This document shows positions 38,201-50,393 of a DNA stretch of 64,000 nt, piece after piece (within the stretch, counting starts at the first letter, position 1; each line of letters opens with the position of its first letter). The stretch lies in assembly GCA_946811185.2 (NCBI GenBank), contig OX328108.1, positions 38,706,357-38,770,356 on the forward strand, in the 5' to 3' direction. A program made the translations under genes and the position numbers. A model generated the notes under the pieces. It was not told where the DNA came from, made no database searches, and worked only from the letters and a program-made list of their open reading frames with translations. This DNA comes from Hippopus hippopus. Taxonomy: Eukaryota; Mollusca; Bivalvia; Cardiida; Cardiidae.

Positions 38201-41200
38201 GACATGACTTTGCATTTAATACAAAATTTCAAAGGTCGAGTCTAGAAAAAAACTGTCATTAAGCGAGCCTTTGGTAAGCTGCTTTTTTTTTTTTCCCTTT
38301 ACCTACAATATTTTCTATCTTGTTAAAGACAAATCCCATCATTTCAGCTATAATTAAGTTATCGTTGGCAAGTGATTTCAGATTGGACTAGTCTAAAATA
38401 TTTCGTTTGGTAAAGATTTCATGAAATAGGTGTCTGAGCACGGACTTCACGGTGCCTAAGCTCTATACCAAACGACAAAATTTTATACTCGTCCAATATT
38501 AAAAGCATTTGCAGACGACAAATTAAAGGTGACTAAAGATTTGAAATTTGTTTTTGGCAGGGCAAAAAACATTTCAGGAAAAGGAGAAAATGCTGACTAC
38601 AACGTTCTCAAAAAGCCTTCTTCCTCGGGGTCGTTAAAACTCGGGATTGTGTGGTTAAGGATTAAAGATCAATTGACCTTATCGGTATATACTAGGTAGT
38701 GTAATGTCTTTATTTGCAGACTTTGTTAAGTACGAAATGTACCGGAAACTTTTCTTTTTTATCTCGATAAGCGATAACGTCCAACGGTTTTGGAAAGTAT
38801 TGTCTTACGACTTTGTTGACCTTTAACCCTGCGATAACGAGGACAATTCAGTTACTTTAAACAAAAAGCTTAAATAACACTACACTGCGCAGAAAGTGCT
38901 TTCTGGGGCAGTCATGTTTTCGACCGGATTATACTCACTTGACGGTGACAGTACTCAACATTCATTCAACTCTCCGAGGTTGGTATCTAAGGCCCCTAAC
39001 TCTCATATTAAAAGACGGAAGCTGCCGAGATTGCCCGAATAGCCTTGACGAAAATGTCGATGTTACACGGTATTTACCGATGAGTTAGGGGTCGTAATCC
39101 TTAAGAATAGTATTCGATAGTCAGTTTATGGACATTATAACGCAAAAAAACCATTGCGACAGAACTAACACACTTCTTGAAATATCTCTTGGTCATCTTA
39201 TTTCATAACATGCACTGAGAGTACTCGTATCTAAATGCTCAGTTTTTCGACAGCATAACTAGTATCATGGAGCACTTATTCAATTTTCCTTGGTCATATT
39301 TCAGTACAGGCACTGATAGTATTTTGGGTCGGTTTTTCGACGATATCACATTTGTGTCATGGCAGCAGTACTCGTGCACTTTTTTTCAAAATTTCTACTT
39401 CGTTTTTTTTTTCAGAACAGGCACCTATATTGTCCTTATGTTCTGTTTTTTTCCCGACAGTATTAAACTTATGGAGACAGGACTATCCTTTTGTATGACC
39501 GCAGTAAATGGAGCCGCGATAACTACCCTGCCAATGGTGCCATCTTTCATGAACGGTTCCACGGGGAACTAAGTCATGCTCTGCGAAAAGGGGGTCTAAT
39601 GCATCTACAAAAAGTATCCAACCAGGTCAGCCGGATGTGAGAAGAAACGTATCTTATGGATCCATAGTTATGTGATGACTTGCTAGTTATAATACATCAC
39701 GGAGATGCAATAAAACTCCCTTATGCTAGAGCATGGCTCAGTTATAACAAAAACAGCATATTTACCAGTTAGCATAAATCTTATGATCGTAGCATACTTT
39801 GAGAGATGCATTCACATTGGAACATTTGTCGACCAATTGTGGCTGACATACTTTGGTTAAGTAGACAAGGGTGATACCTTCACACGTCAACCAAATACCT
39901 GCAAACGAAGAATGCACCCTTTCACAACGATATATATATAAGATGGATGGCGTATAGGGTATAGGAAAAGAAGCAGTAGCTTCTAGAAAAGACGTGTCTG
40001 AAAATACATGTAGACATACATTAACGGCTTCTTGGGTACGCTAAAAAATATTAAATTACCAATTAGAATGGGAAAACGATTACCCGTTGCCATGATGTAA
40101 ATAAGCAACTCAATGTATCGATTAGCGGTTACAATGCTCATTTATTGTTGTCATTAATTAGTCCGCAAAAAGGCCTGCAGGGCCCGCAGAATATACATGT
40201 CCATACTTTTCTACCAATCACAACTTACTATTTATTCATTTATGTAAATCAATACCAAGAAGCAGGTCCAGCGCATTCAACCATGCCAAATATTTCAGAG
40301 TAAACTCATTTTGACCCATTACCCGGTCAGCACTTGACTATATTATGAATCTCACAGCAGACCTCATTCGAAAACATTTTAACGAAATGACAAATTGTAA
40401 ATTTACTCGTTAAAATACTGTATCCGTAAAAGGTTCTCTGATATGTTCATTTATTTAAGAAATAATCTTCTTTCTATCGTGGTTTATCGTTCAATAAACC
40501 AGAGTTGTGAGTTATGAGGCACAATAAATAATCCACAAGGGCGATAGCCCGAGTGGTTTATTCATTGCGCCTCATAACTCACAACGTGGTTTATTGAACG
40601 ATAAACCACGATAGAAAGAAGATCATTTCGATTCTAATATGTCAAACTCTTAATAAAAGGAAAGCAAGTCATACTTAGAGTAAAAACGCTGATGCAGAAT
40701 ATATTCCATTGAATAACTTACTTACTTTATAAATACAGAATGACGTCACTCTATATGGAATGACGTAGATTTTACCACGATTTCGTTGCACTGTGTTTAT
40801 AGAGCCGAATTCACGTGTCATGTTAGAATAAACAATAACCAATGGTGACATATTTAACAAAGTTTTCTTTAACACAATCGGCTAAATACATGTTACAGAA
40901 GGCAACGAGTTAAACCTTTACCACACATCCCTAACTTTAACTACCCTGAAGATGAAGCTTTTTTAAAAAAAATTGTAAGAAAAGGAGAAAATGCTGATAA
41001 CCAGCATTTTCTCTTTCCCGCAATGTTTTCCGCGCAATCGGAGCTCATTTATTCCACTTTCGAACTTGTTAACTGTGATTTCTCTCAATTTAGGAGCGTC
41101 AAAAGTTTGTTGTTGTGTAAGAGTTAAGTAACAAATGGGGTTTACAAAGTACTAGGAACCGAAAAAAATACCTGCGAGAATTAAACCAAAAATAATCGTT

Positions 41201-41211
41201 TTAGTCGTCAT
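34434..41211 (-). CDS. Gene 2: secreted trypsin-like serine peptidase (spliced, 3 exons)
   Basis: Joined from complement 41211-41172, 36874-36789 and 35258-34434: 951 nt, 316 residues plus stop, with phases 1/1 and 0/0 matching. Residues 1-22 are a signal peptide, followed by a short proline/threonine-rich linker (PPHPPTTAPP). The peptidase-like domain covers about residues 95-300. Catalytic candidates in the usual order are His126 (SPRHAIWAKHY), Asp167 (GYDIVVGEL) and Ser248 (TGDSGNP). GDSGNP replaces the standard GDSGGP, and only few cysteines are present, unlike typical chymotrypsin-family secreted proteases. Overall it fits the broad trypsin-like S1 superfamily; the substrate is unknown. 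Confidence 0.75.
35834..36132 (+). mobile_element. tRNA-derived SINE with duplicated 5' end
   Basis: tRNA-like head 'gccgggtagctcagtggtaa' with loop 'ctcatga' (CAT anticodon position), box B 'gggttcgatacccgg' and closing 'ttgcggc'. The first 33 bp ('ggccgggtagctcagttgtt' ...) are present twice in tandem. The body ends 'gatatgacttaagctgttaa' then 'aatggcgttaaactcc' and short A-rich repeats 'aatccaatcc'. Confidence 0.7.
36232..36426. repeat. Two tandem copies of a 105-bp TIR repeat
   Basis: Ends 'ggcccctaactctcat' / 'gatgagttaggggtc'. The first copy is internally deleted. A third, complete copy lies at 38990-39093. Confidence 0.55.
36789..36874 (-). CDS. Gene 2 exon 2: end of signal peptide and linker
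   Basis: Acceptor 'cgtgaccgcag' (weak pyrimidine tract) and donor GAG|GTATAT. Reads (G)CA then YINIYCNMSVFIRPPHPPTT ... ITEFE. Phase 1 in and phase 0 out match exons 1 and 3 exactly. Confidence 0.65.
37103..37330 (+). mobile_element. tRNA-derived SINE
   Basis: Head 'tgtggctcagtggttaagtg' with loop 'ctcgtga' and box B 'gggctcgagcctc'. Central 'caggagtgcccttgggcaag' and 'acacctaagagcc', then the tail 'gatatgactgaaataatgtt' and 'gaaagcggcgtaaaacac'. The central block and tail resemble the MetaSINE-like SINEs known from molluscs and other animals (recalled, not checked). ORFs on both strands here are readings of the SINE. Confidence 0.7.
37503..38179. mobile_element. 677-bp element with about 110-bp inverted ends
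   Basis: Left end 'tatggtggcatatttctgcc' ... 'gagataactatcatgataat' is mirrored at the right end ('attatcatgatagttatctc' ... 'ggcagaaatataccaccata'). Complementarity runs on through 'tttcctggaaat'. No ORF. Lies in intron 1 of gene 2. Confidence 0.7.
38225..38668. repeat. Two TTAA-type MITE copies
   Basis: A reversed, 5'-truncated copy (38270-38420) is followed by a direct copy (38460-38668) ending 'ctcgggattgtgtggttaag'. Confidence 0.55.
38669..39570 (-). other. Gene 2 intron 1, middle part
   Basis: Holds the third copy of the 'ggcccctaactc' repeat (38990-39093). Open frames at 39267-39570 exist on both strands with protein-like but mutually exclusive readings; none has a matching splice frame. 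Confidence 0.4.
39571..39751 (-). repeat. GAGCCATG-type MITE copy, shortened and reversed
   Basis: Both ends intact ('taagtcatgctctgcgaaaa' / 'gctagagcatggctcag'); about 80 bp of the centre is missing. Confidence 0.6.
40452..40835 (-). mobile_element. Element ending in a long hairpin (copy B)
   Basis: Reverse-oriented relative of 30690-31528. The hairpin (40452-40632) is well kept; the middle is about 450 bp shorter. The end 'gagccgaattcacgtgtcat' matches the start of copy A. Confidence 0.6.
40912..41129 (-). repeat. TTAA-type MITE copy
   Basis: Hairpin 'gaaaaggagaaaatgctgat / ccagcattttctctttccc'. It ends 42 bp from the donor of gene 2 exon 1. Confidence 0.6.
41172..41211 (-). CDS. Gene 2 exon 1: start codon and signal peptide
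   Basis: ATG at 41211 (context caacATGa) then TTKTIIFGLILA and G|GTATTT donor. A short lysine start and a hydrophobic run make a typical secretion signal. Phase 1, matching exon 2. Confidence 0.65.
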
Positions 41212-41715
41212 GTTGTACGTTAATGATGGTCGGTGTGTGTCAGTCAGCGTTATCTTCTTGTTAGTTCACTGTACAATGTAATTTTAACTGGATGACTTTT
41301 GTCATGACCGTAACCCTTCACTCATTTCCACCTGATTTTTGTTTGTCTGTTTAGTGTTTAAGTCCCATGTAAACATCTTCAAAACAATGTTCGGCGTTGA
41401 GAGAGTCATCAATCCTGGAGAAGTTAGGTAGAGCTGGGATTGGACCTAACGACCAATTAAATAGTAGGCTAGCCCAATGTGTAACTGAGCTATGTTCGGC
41501 TCCATCACCAAATAAATCTGCAACAGACCACTTTGAAAAACTACTTGTCAAGTATGAACAACCAATAGATTTTCAGTATCGTTATATTTCTTATGCACTA
41601 AAAATGTATTTTTTTGTTATGTGAAAATAAGTCACGAGTGCCTGAACCGCTATACTGGCAGTTACTGTTACTACCAATACTAGAGGAACAGTAAAAAAAA
41701 AAAGGGTGGGGGGTG

Positions 41716-42832
41716 GGGGGGGGTGGCCATTGGCCCTAAAGCGCTCACCTGAGTAAAGTTATCTATGGTTAATAAAGCTGAAGAGATTCAGGTTTTAATG
41801 ATGTAAAATGCATGTAAGTGACCTACTTTTTGACCAACTTGACCTACTTTTGAATTTGTCAGAGATATCATCCAGACAAACATTCTAACCTACTTTCATG
41901 AGTACAGTGAGCACACAATTTGGCTTAGATATGGTGACCCAATCACACTTCTCTGAGATATCAAAACAAACCCTCTGACCCAGTTTCATAAGTATCAGGC
42001 TGAAAATGAGGCCTCTAGACTGCACAAAAGGTTTTCCGCAGATTTGGCCCAGTGACCTATTTTTGCCCAAAAATGACCCAATTTCCGACTTGTACAAGAT
42101 ATCATCAAGACAAGTATTCTGACCAAGTTTTATGAGTATCAGGCTGAAAATATGGCTTCTAGAGTCCAAACAAGATTTCTCTCAGATTTGGCCCAATGAC
42201 CTACTTTTTGACCCCACATGACCCAATTTCAAACCTGTCTAAGACATCATCAAGACAAACATTCTGACTAAGTTTCATGAGCATCAGGCTAAAAATGTGG
42301 CCTCTAGTCTGCTCCCAATGTTTTTCTAAGATTTGATCCTGTGACCTACTGTTTGATTTGACGTAACCAATTTCGAACTTGTCTGAGATACAATGTATCA
42401 TCGAGACAAACATTCTGACCAAATTTAAAGAGTACCGGGCTGAAAATGTGACCTCTAGACTGCACACAAACTTTTTTCTAATATTTAGCCATGTGACCTA
42501 CTTTTTGACCCAACATGACCCAAGTTCAAACTGGTATAATCAAGACAAACATACGGAATAATTTTCAAGAGCATCAGGCTGAAAATGTGGCCTCTAGAGT
42601 GCAGAAAAGTTTTTTCCAAGATTTAGCCCTGAGACCCAATTATGAACTTGTCCAAGATATCATGAAGACAAATATTCTGACAAGTTTCATGAGTAACTGA
42701 CTGAAAATGTGGACTCTAGAGTGCACACAAGCTAAATGTTGACACCTGGACGACGCACAATGGATGACGGACACAGCACAATTACAAAAGCTTATCTTGA
42801 GCACTTTGTGCTCAAGTGAGCTAAAAATATTA
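41716..42832 (+). mobile_element. Non-autonomous element with internal 145-bp tandem repeats (copy 1)
   Basis: Head 'ggccattggccctaaagcgc' and 'tcacctgagtaaagttatct', then about six units of 122-151 bp, each with 'tgacctactttttgacc', 'gacccaatttc', 'catcaagacaaacattctga', 'gtatcaggctgaaaatgtgg' and 'cctctaga'. The tail contains 'ggatgacggacacag', the perfect hairpin cttgagcac-ttt-gtgctcaag (42796-42816) and then 'tgagctaa'. Hairpin plus CTAA end recalls Helitron 3' ends; the following base is not the expected T. The head recurs at 50995, 58590 and 54714. All ORFs here are repeat readings. Confidence 0.65.
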
Positions 42833-42889
42833 TAAATTTTCCTATTATTCATCGGCTCTAAGTCATGAATGAAGGTTCCTTTGTATTAG

Positions 42890-44215
42890 ATTTAAAACAC
42901 TGAAACCTGTCAGTCACAGACAAGGATTTTATGTATTCAAAGAAGACTTGACTTTTGAGCCCCACCTCTTTTTCAACATTGGAAAAATGTTACGATAATT
43001 TCAAGGATATTTTGGTTAATTCTAACATATAAGAGAGCTCATGATGAAAAAAAGGAAAAGTTACCATTATAATCTTAAATTATTGAACTGGAATTGAACC
43101 CACCCCAGTCAGGGTGACAGCACTAAAGGCCCACTAGCAGCCCAAAGTAAACAATTCAGGGCTGAAATGTAAGGATTTTGGTTAGCAACTTAAAAATTCT
43201 TGCAGTTACAGAGTTCATATTTCTGCCAGCAACTGGAACTTTCACAGACCAGGTCGAGACCAGTTTTGACACCAGGGCTGTAATTTGAACTATAGCCAGA
43301 AGTGCCTGATATCATGCTACATACCCAAACGCACAATTCTAGGCCAAACGGTTTGAAACAAGATATTTTAAGTTTTCTCTGTAAAAGCCCTTGCGAAAGT
43401 TGTGGCTCCAAGGGTTGGGTCATTTTTCAACAAAGGGCTAAATAAGTTAAATTATGGTAGACGTTCACTAGATGAAGCTACATACGCAATAATACAGGTC
43501 GAGGGCAAAAAGAACATGAAAATATTTATAATTTTCTCTATATGAAGCCTCTAAATGTGTGAACATGAGCAGGGCCAGTTTTGACCCGAGGAATATGATT
43601 TGAACACTCAAGGAAGAGATGGAACTACAAGCTAAATTTTGCATTCCTTGGCCTTTTTGTAAGAAAGAAAAAGATTTCTAACAATTTTTATATAAAATTT
43701 TGACCTGAGGACTTAAATATGAACAATCTTGGTAGAAGTCTGCAAAACAAAGTAACATGCAAAATGTGGTATTCTTGCCTTATGGTTAGGAACAAGTTTT
43801 TTTTTTTTGATTTTCACTATATAAGCCAACGTAAAATTTGTGCCAATGTGACATCCGCAGCGAGGCCAATTTTTACCCAAAATCTGTCATTTGAATGGTG
43901 TTGACTGGACGTCTACTAAATGAAGCTACATGACAAAATTATGTTTGGGGACATGAAGTTTTTCAGGGATTTGCCAAATCTCCTATTACTGTTGCCATCA
44001 CAACCAGAGTTCAGCAAGGAATTAAATTCTTTGAACAAATTTGAAAGAGTTTCACCCAAGGTTTGTATATAATCTGTGAAGTTTAGGTTCCAGTCAGCCT
44101 TGTAGTTTTTGAGAAGACACAGGTATTTTTGACGCACACACTACACATGATGACAAACTTTAACTGACACAATAGCTCACTGTGGGCACTTCCAGCTCCA
44201 AAGAGCTGAAAATAA
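42890..44215 (+). repeat. Diverged relative of the 145-bp elements
   Basis: Irregular repeats with 'gaagctacat', 'gttttctct', 'aaaagccc', 'ttttgaccc'. It ends 'gacgcacacactacacatga' ... 'aatagctcactgtgggcact' and 'gagctgaaaa', the same tail design as copy 1 (CTGA instead of CTAA). Confidence 0.4.
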
Positions 44216-44419
44216 CTCCGAACCTAAAAGAAATCTTCTACGCTTATGATAAAGAGTGTAGAGCGCATGTCCTGAATTTCACCTTCCTCACAGAAACCTA
44301 TGTTGTGGGTATTCACATGAATCTTCTCAAGGAATTGATTCATATGAGGATCCAAAACAGCAATTTTAGAGATGAGGTACTGATTTTACATTAAGGATAT
44401 CCAGGGTCCATATATACTA

Positions 44420-44790
44420 TCCTTTCTTAAAGGCCCAGTAAAGTCCAAAATATCAAAGCAGGTGTCATAATACATTTAAATTTAAATCAGACCATTTAAA
44501 AGTATGAAAAATATTGTGGAAATGACAGTCTGTTATCGTGTGGTCAGGCCATATGTTAGTCACTGGCAGAAAAAAGAATTTTAAAATCAGGCAAAACGTA
44601 AACAAAAGACACAGCTACCTGGCAGGTTTTAACCTAGTTTTGAAATTAATTTCTCTTTCAGCGACTAACACTTGGACCGACTGTACAATGACAGATTGTC
44701 ATCTTCACAATAATTTCCATACTTTTAAATAGTATGATATAAATTCAAATGTATTTAAACACCCACATTGTTTACATTTGGCCTTTATTG
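44420..44790 (+). repeat. 360-bp dispersed repeat
   Basis: Homologous along its length to 57835-58200 ('aaaatattgtgg', 'acagtctgtt', 'aaacaaaagacacagctacc', 'actaacacttgga', 'acagattgtcatcttc', 'cattgtttacatttggcc'). Confidence 0.6.
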
Positions 44791-45194
44791 TTACTTAAAG
44801 AATATTCTTAGTCTTATTCTCAAGAATGTTCTTAATTTGAAAGTAACACAAATTCTGATTGGCTAAACCAAGTGGTTTGGTTAAGCTAATCAGAAGTTGT
44901 GTTACTTTCTAAATCTAGAACATGACTCAGAATGAAATCAAGAATGGTTGGTGAACACAGACCGAGATTTACCTAGGCCACTGAAGGATGCAAGCAACTT
45001 AATGGGACAAAAGAAGAACACTGAGACAGAGAAGTTACAAAAATTAACTTTTTATATGAGGTTTATCTAGAGTTGTACATATACTATACATCCATTTGTG
45101 ATACTCAACAACTAACAACATTCATTGTTTTATAAAATCAATGTCCCTAGCACTTTGAGAAAAACTTGTTTAACCGTTTACAATATAAAATACC

Positions 45195-46972
45195 TTACCT
45201 CTTTACCTGACAACAAAATTTTAGACTGGTCCAAATTGGAAGCATTTGCAGACGACATATAAAATGCTGCTCAACTTATGAAATTTGTCTTTAGAAGGGT
45301 AGAAAACATTGGGGGAAAAGGAGAAAATGCTGGTTATCAGCATTTTCTCCTTTTCCCACGATGTTTCGAAAAAAACGTTTTCCTTGGTTTCATTAAACTT
45401 AGGACTGTGTGGTAAAGGGAAAAGATATAGTGCACTAAACTTATGATCCAAGAATGGCTTTGATGATTATGCATACCTATCAGGATCAGGCTATAAAATC
45501 ATGCAGTCTGATCCTGGATCAATACTTTCCCATATCTTGTGATATATTCTCCCCAAAGAAAGCCTTAGACAATACAAAACTTAGGTCTAAACTTTTGTTG
45601 TGTGAAAAAGGAATTCATGCATATTAATAATTACTATTATTGTACAAGAATGCTTTTAACTTTTTACCATACAAATTTTGGAATTGTCCATTTCGAAAGC
45701 ATTTGCGGACATCAATTAAACTGTAGTTGAAATATGGAAATTGTCTTCGGAAGGGGAGAAAACATTGTGGGAAAAGGAGAAAATGCTGCTAGCCAGCATT
45801 TTCTCCCTTTTCCACAATGTTTTCAAAAAGCTTCTCTCTCAAGATTGTTGAAACTCAGCATGGTGTGGAGGAGGTTTAAAGTCATCTGCTGTTTCAGTAG
45901 GTAATGAGATATACTGTAATAATACAAAATCTGTTCTGAAACAAATAAAACTTCAAACCTTCACCACTCAATCGCAACTTTTAACAACTGTGAGGAAGAG
46001 GACTTTTTAAAACATTGTGGGAAGAGAAGAAAATGCTGGTAACCAATTTTTCTCCTTTTCAAACAATGTTTTCTGCCCTTTGAAAAGGAAATCCAACCAT
46101 TTACACCGTTTATGAATTGCGTCTGCTACTGCTTTCAATTTAGACAGGCCTAAACATTTTGTCGTTTGGTAAAGAGTTAAAGGCAAAAAAGGACAAAAGA
46201 AGACATCACTTAAAGAACACATAAAAACCCCAAAACCAAACACATCAACAAGTTAGAAACAACAAAAGATCACATGTATAATTTCTATTTTTAAGTTTAC
46301 ACGTACGCAAACATTTGATGAACTTTATGTAGCCACAGATCCAAGAACCTGTACATATAAACTGAAGTAGCTTTGTCTTCAAATTCAGTAAAGTAGACCT
46401 TTCCTGGAAAATTCATGGAAACTATGTATGGTCAATTTCCAGTTAACATGTAATAAACTCTTAACCAAACAACAAAATTTTGGACCTGACCAAATTAAAA
46501 GCATTTGCAGATGATAAATGTAGTCCAAATTATGATTTCTGTTTCTGAGAGGGCAGAAGATACGGTGAGAATAGGAGATAATGCTGCATTTTCTGCTTTT
46601 CCAACAATTTGTTCAAAAGCCTTCTTCTTCATTGTGATTAAAACTAGGGATTGTGAGGTAAAGCGTTAATAAATGTCAAGTGGCTGTTACAAGGAAGACT
46701 GATCAGTTGACTGGAATTTTATCAAAGGGTCAAAAACACTTTAACTCTTTACCAAATGACAAAATTTTAGACTGATCCAAATTGAAAGCATTTGCAGACG
46801 ACAAATTAAATGTTGCATAAATTAGGAAAGTTTTCTTTGAAAGGTTAGAAAACACTGTGGAAAAAAAAAGAAAATGCTTGTTACAAGCATTTTCTCCTTT
46901 TTCCACAAAGTTTTCAAAAGGCATCTTTCTCAATGTCATTAAAACTCTGGATTGTGTGGTAAAGGGTTAAAG
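45195..46972. repeat. Cluster of five TTAA-type MITE copies
   Basis: Copies at 45195-45425 (+), 45655-45880 (+), 45955-46185 (reversed), 46455-46670 (+) and 46738-46972 (+). Cores such as 'gggaaaaggagaaaatgctg' / 'cagcattttctccttttccc' are well kept. A decayed GATC palindrome lies at 45481-45530. The ORFs here are MITE readings. Confidence 0.65.
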
Positions 46973-48087
46973 CTACAATTTCTAGCTAAACTACTAAATT
47001 CTGAGTGATTTAAAAATTTTGCAAGTGCACAGCCAAAGTGACAGAGGACCCAAAATTATGACAGTAAACCAGTAGAATGATAGTGCTTGATTCACAAGCT
47101 GGACTGTTGTCATGCCAGATAAGGCCCTGACTTAAATTCAGGGTGTAAAAAAAAGAACACTGGTATTATATCTAACAAAAGTATTGGACTTCGATCCACA
47201 CAGCCTGCAAATGGCAACTGATATCACACTATGTTCCAGAAGGGCTTATGATTAATATTAGTTATGTCTGGTGCTTTTTTTTTTAAGGCCCTAGTTTAGC
47301 CTCATATCAGATTCCATTTATTCTGTTCTATGTAACAGTTTTAAGCCGGAGTAATGCAGAACATATAGTATAAGCTTTTGCCATTCTGGTTTAGGAACAC
47401 AGCATGATAGCATCTGATACATGTAGATGACTGCGAGTCATAACTATTTGGCAGGTACAGTTGGACACCTTGCAATAAGTATCATGTTTAAGAGGGCAGA
47501 GTTGTGAAGACACAAATGCCTGTCAGTCCCATGACCACTGTCTTGGTTTTTGTTTTGCAAGAGCAAATGCCAAAACTAGGGAAAAAAAGTAATTTATCAT
47601 TTATCAGGTTAAGTCCTCAACACTGGGAAAGAACACTCATCAATCAAAAGTATTTCTTTGTATTATAACATACCTTTTATGAGCTGTCTTAACATACAAT
47701 AAATAATATTATATTACAATTACTCAGTTTATCAGTTATTTACAATCTATTTGAATAAGTTGTATTTATGTAATCTCATTTTCTACTTTAGGAAAGACTA
47801 CTAAGAGAAGGCAGCTGTGGCAATATTTATACATGTATTAGCATTAATACATTCAAACATTAACTTAACTCTCTGAATGTTTATCAAAACTTCACTCATT
47901 TTTTCACTTTGAGAAAACTATGATCCCACTGCACAGAAGGCAGTCTGATCTCAAGTCTTTAGTATATTTTGAATGGTATTTTGACAAAAACAGCCTTGAC
48001 TTTGCCTAATACTTGGCTCTGTAAGATAATACCAGTTTCATTTTTTAAGCACTCTCAGAATTAAATCTTTCACCAGTGAATAAATCT
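46973..48087. other. No gene or repeat recognised
   Basis: AT-rich; a remnant of the GATC palindrome may be at 47930-47960. Confidence 0.35.
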
Positions 48088-48660
48088 GAGCTATGCTCTG
48101 TGAAAAGGAGGTTTTATGCTTCTGGAAAAAAAGTGATGACCTAGGTCAGCCTGCACAGTCTGCTCAGACTTACATGGGTCGATACTTTTAGCTATAGGTA
48201 AATTTTTTGCATTTCTAGCTCCAGATTCTGCCTGTTGTTAGACAAAATGGATTTTACAGATCCATAAATGTGTGATGACTTGCTTGGTATAATGCAACAT
48301 GAAGATGCAGTAAACTCCCTTTTTCCAGAGCATGGCTCAGATTTTCTATCTATATTTATCTGAGGTTTAACAATTTATCTCTACTCAAAGAGTTCTTCAT
48401 ACTAATACAAAGATACAATTTAAAAATAGCTACAATTTTAACCCTTCACAAAACAATCTAGAGTTTGATTACCCTAAAAGAGAAGGCTATTGAAAACATT
48501 GTTGGAAAAGGAGAAAATGCTGAAAACCAGCATTTTCTCCTTTTCCCACAACGTTTTCAGCCCTGTCAAAGTACTGCAGCTCTTTTGAACCACCTACAAA
48601 TTTGTTGTGTGCTGATGCTTTCAATTTGGAAGTCTAGATCTCGTCGTTCAGTAAAGACTT
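48088..48660 (-). repeat. GAGCCATG-type MITE followed by TTAA-type MITE
   Basis: 48088-48341 and 48437-48660, both reversed. The ORF 48465-48863 starts inside the second one. Confidence 0.6.
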
Positions 48661-49324
48661 ATGGGATCGAAAGAGAAAGGTATACAAAATGGCAGGGATT
48701 ACCTTGTTTATGTTTGATAATGCTAGATTTCTACCTAAACTATCAAAATGATGAATTGGTCTATTTGAAAGCCATTATTAATATCATCCTTTTTTATGGT
48801 CCATCCTCATACCTCGACTGCAAATTATATATGAGATCCAGAGGCATAGCTATCCCAAAATGAAGTATGCACAAACGTAATACCGAAGGTATAACCGGAA
48901 GTGCTAAGAGCCTTGATAGGGAGGAGAATTTCCCTGGAGGGTCTGGATGGCCTCCCCCAGAAAATTATTGATTCACAGAAGCTAACTGGTGGCTTCTGGT
49001 GACTGGAAGGGGGGGGGGGCAAAATTGTGTTTCTTTTCTTATTTTTTTTACAAAGTGTAAGCAACTGCGTTTTTGCATACAGGCAGCTATGCCCATGAGA
49101 TCAACAGTTCAAACCGTTATTTAATTGTGACGTGCAGATATAAGCAATTCTATCGAAACACCACAGGCTTCAGCCTGGTTTCTTTAGCTATAAAACATTT
49201 TTTTGTCAGTGACTTTAACCAATAAAGCATGAAATAAACCCAATGGAGACTTTCCATTTAGAAATTAGACCCAAATAATCGCAATAATCAGGTTGTTCTT
49301 GCTCAGTATGTTTCAGCTAAGCAG

Positions 49325-49388
49325 ACACTGTAGATCAAAGATCAGGCTGCAAGTCATGTGCAGTCTGACAATGATCTACACTGGCCAC
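49325..49388. repeat. GATC palindrome copy
   Basis: Arms 'gtagatcaaagatcaggctg' / 'cagtctgacaatgatctaca', partly decayed. Confidence 0.6.
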
Positions 49389-49434
49389 AAAGGCAACTAT
49401 TGTTGTGGAAAGCCCTTTAAGGGTTCAGTCTCTA

Positions 49435-50115
49435 AAAAACAACAAATTTTTACAATAATCCAAATTCAAAGCATTTGCAGATGACATTAAACATGACTCA
49501 TATCATGGAATATTTTTAAAAATGATAGAAAACATTGGGGGGAAAAGAGAAAAAAAATGGTTACCAGCATTTCTCCTTTTCCAACTAAGTTTTCAAATGC
49601 CTTTACCATCAGGATGGTTAAATTGTTTCGAAAAGGGAGAAGACAACGCCTAGTTTACTGATTAGTTTTCCAATACAATGCTTCAACAAATGGTATATCT
49701 ATAGTAAGTTTACATAAAACTGTTTAACTCCTTACCAAATGACAAAAATATAGACTAGTCCAAATAGAAATCATCTGCAGGCAACAAATTAATTGTGACT
49801 CAAATGATGTAACTTGTCTTTGATAGGGTAGAAAACGTTGGAACAGGAGAAAATGCTTGTTACCAGCATTCTCAATAATGTTTTAAAAGTGTCTTCCTAA
49901 GGGTTGTTAAAACTAGGGATTGTGTGGTAAATGGTTGACAACCCTGGGGAAATAGCCTTTAGAAAACCTTGTGTAAAAAGGCAACCGGAATTTTCTCCTT
50001 TTCCCACAAGGTTTTCTACACTTTCACAGAGAATTACCATCATCTTTAATTTGTCATCTGAAAATGCTTAGAATTTGGATGAGTCTCAAATTTTGTCATT
50101 TGGTGAAGGGTTTAG
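49435..50115. repeat. Three TTAA-type MITE copies
   Basis: 49435-49640 (+), 49720-49935 (+) and 49930-50115 (reversed). The last two join at 'gtggtaaatggtt', so they may share an end. Confidence 0.55.
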
Positions 50116-50393
50116 CATAATCATATATCTCTTAATCTTTAACATGGAACAGAAAAAAAGACAGTACAAAAATAGAGGGAAAAAATCTGAAAAGTATAGC
50201 TAACAATAACATCAATGCCTACAAAACAAAATATACACGTGAGACAAATATTACTGTATTGACAAAACATTTGTTTAGAGTACAAGAACTAGATAGCTAT
50301 AGGATTATAGTCTGAAATTTTGTAATTTTCTTACTCTTTATGAGCAAAATTTTGGATCATTATTTGAAGAAACAAAAAAAACAGCAAAGAAAC

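Noticed and set aside
39267..39570. Protein-like readings on both strands near 39.4-39.57 kb
   Set aside because: Both strands give plausible peptides, but none has a donor/acceptor pair in a phase fitting gene 1 or gene 2, and the right edge is a MITE.
42796..42824. Definite Helitron call
   Set aside because: Hairpin and CTAA fit, but the next base is not T, the 5' TC end is not clear, and no Rep/helicase is present.
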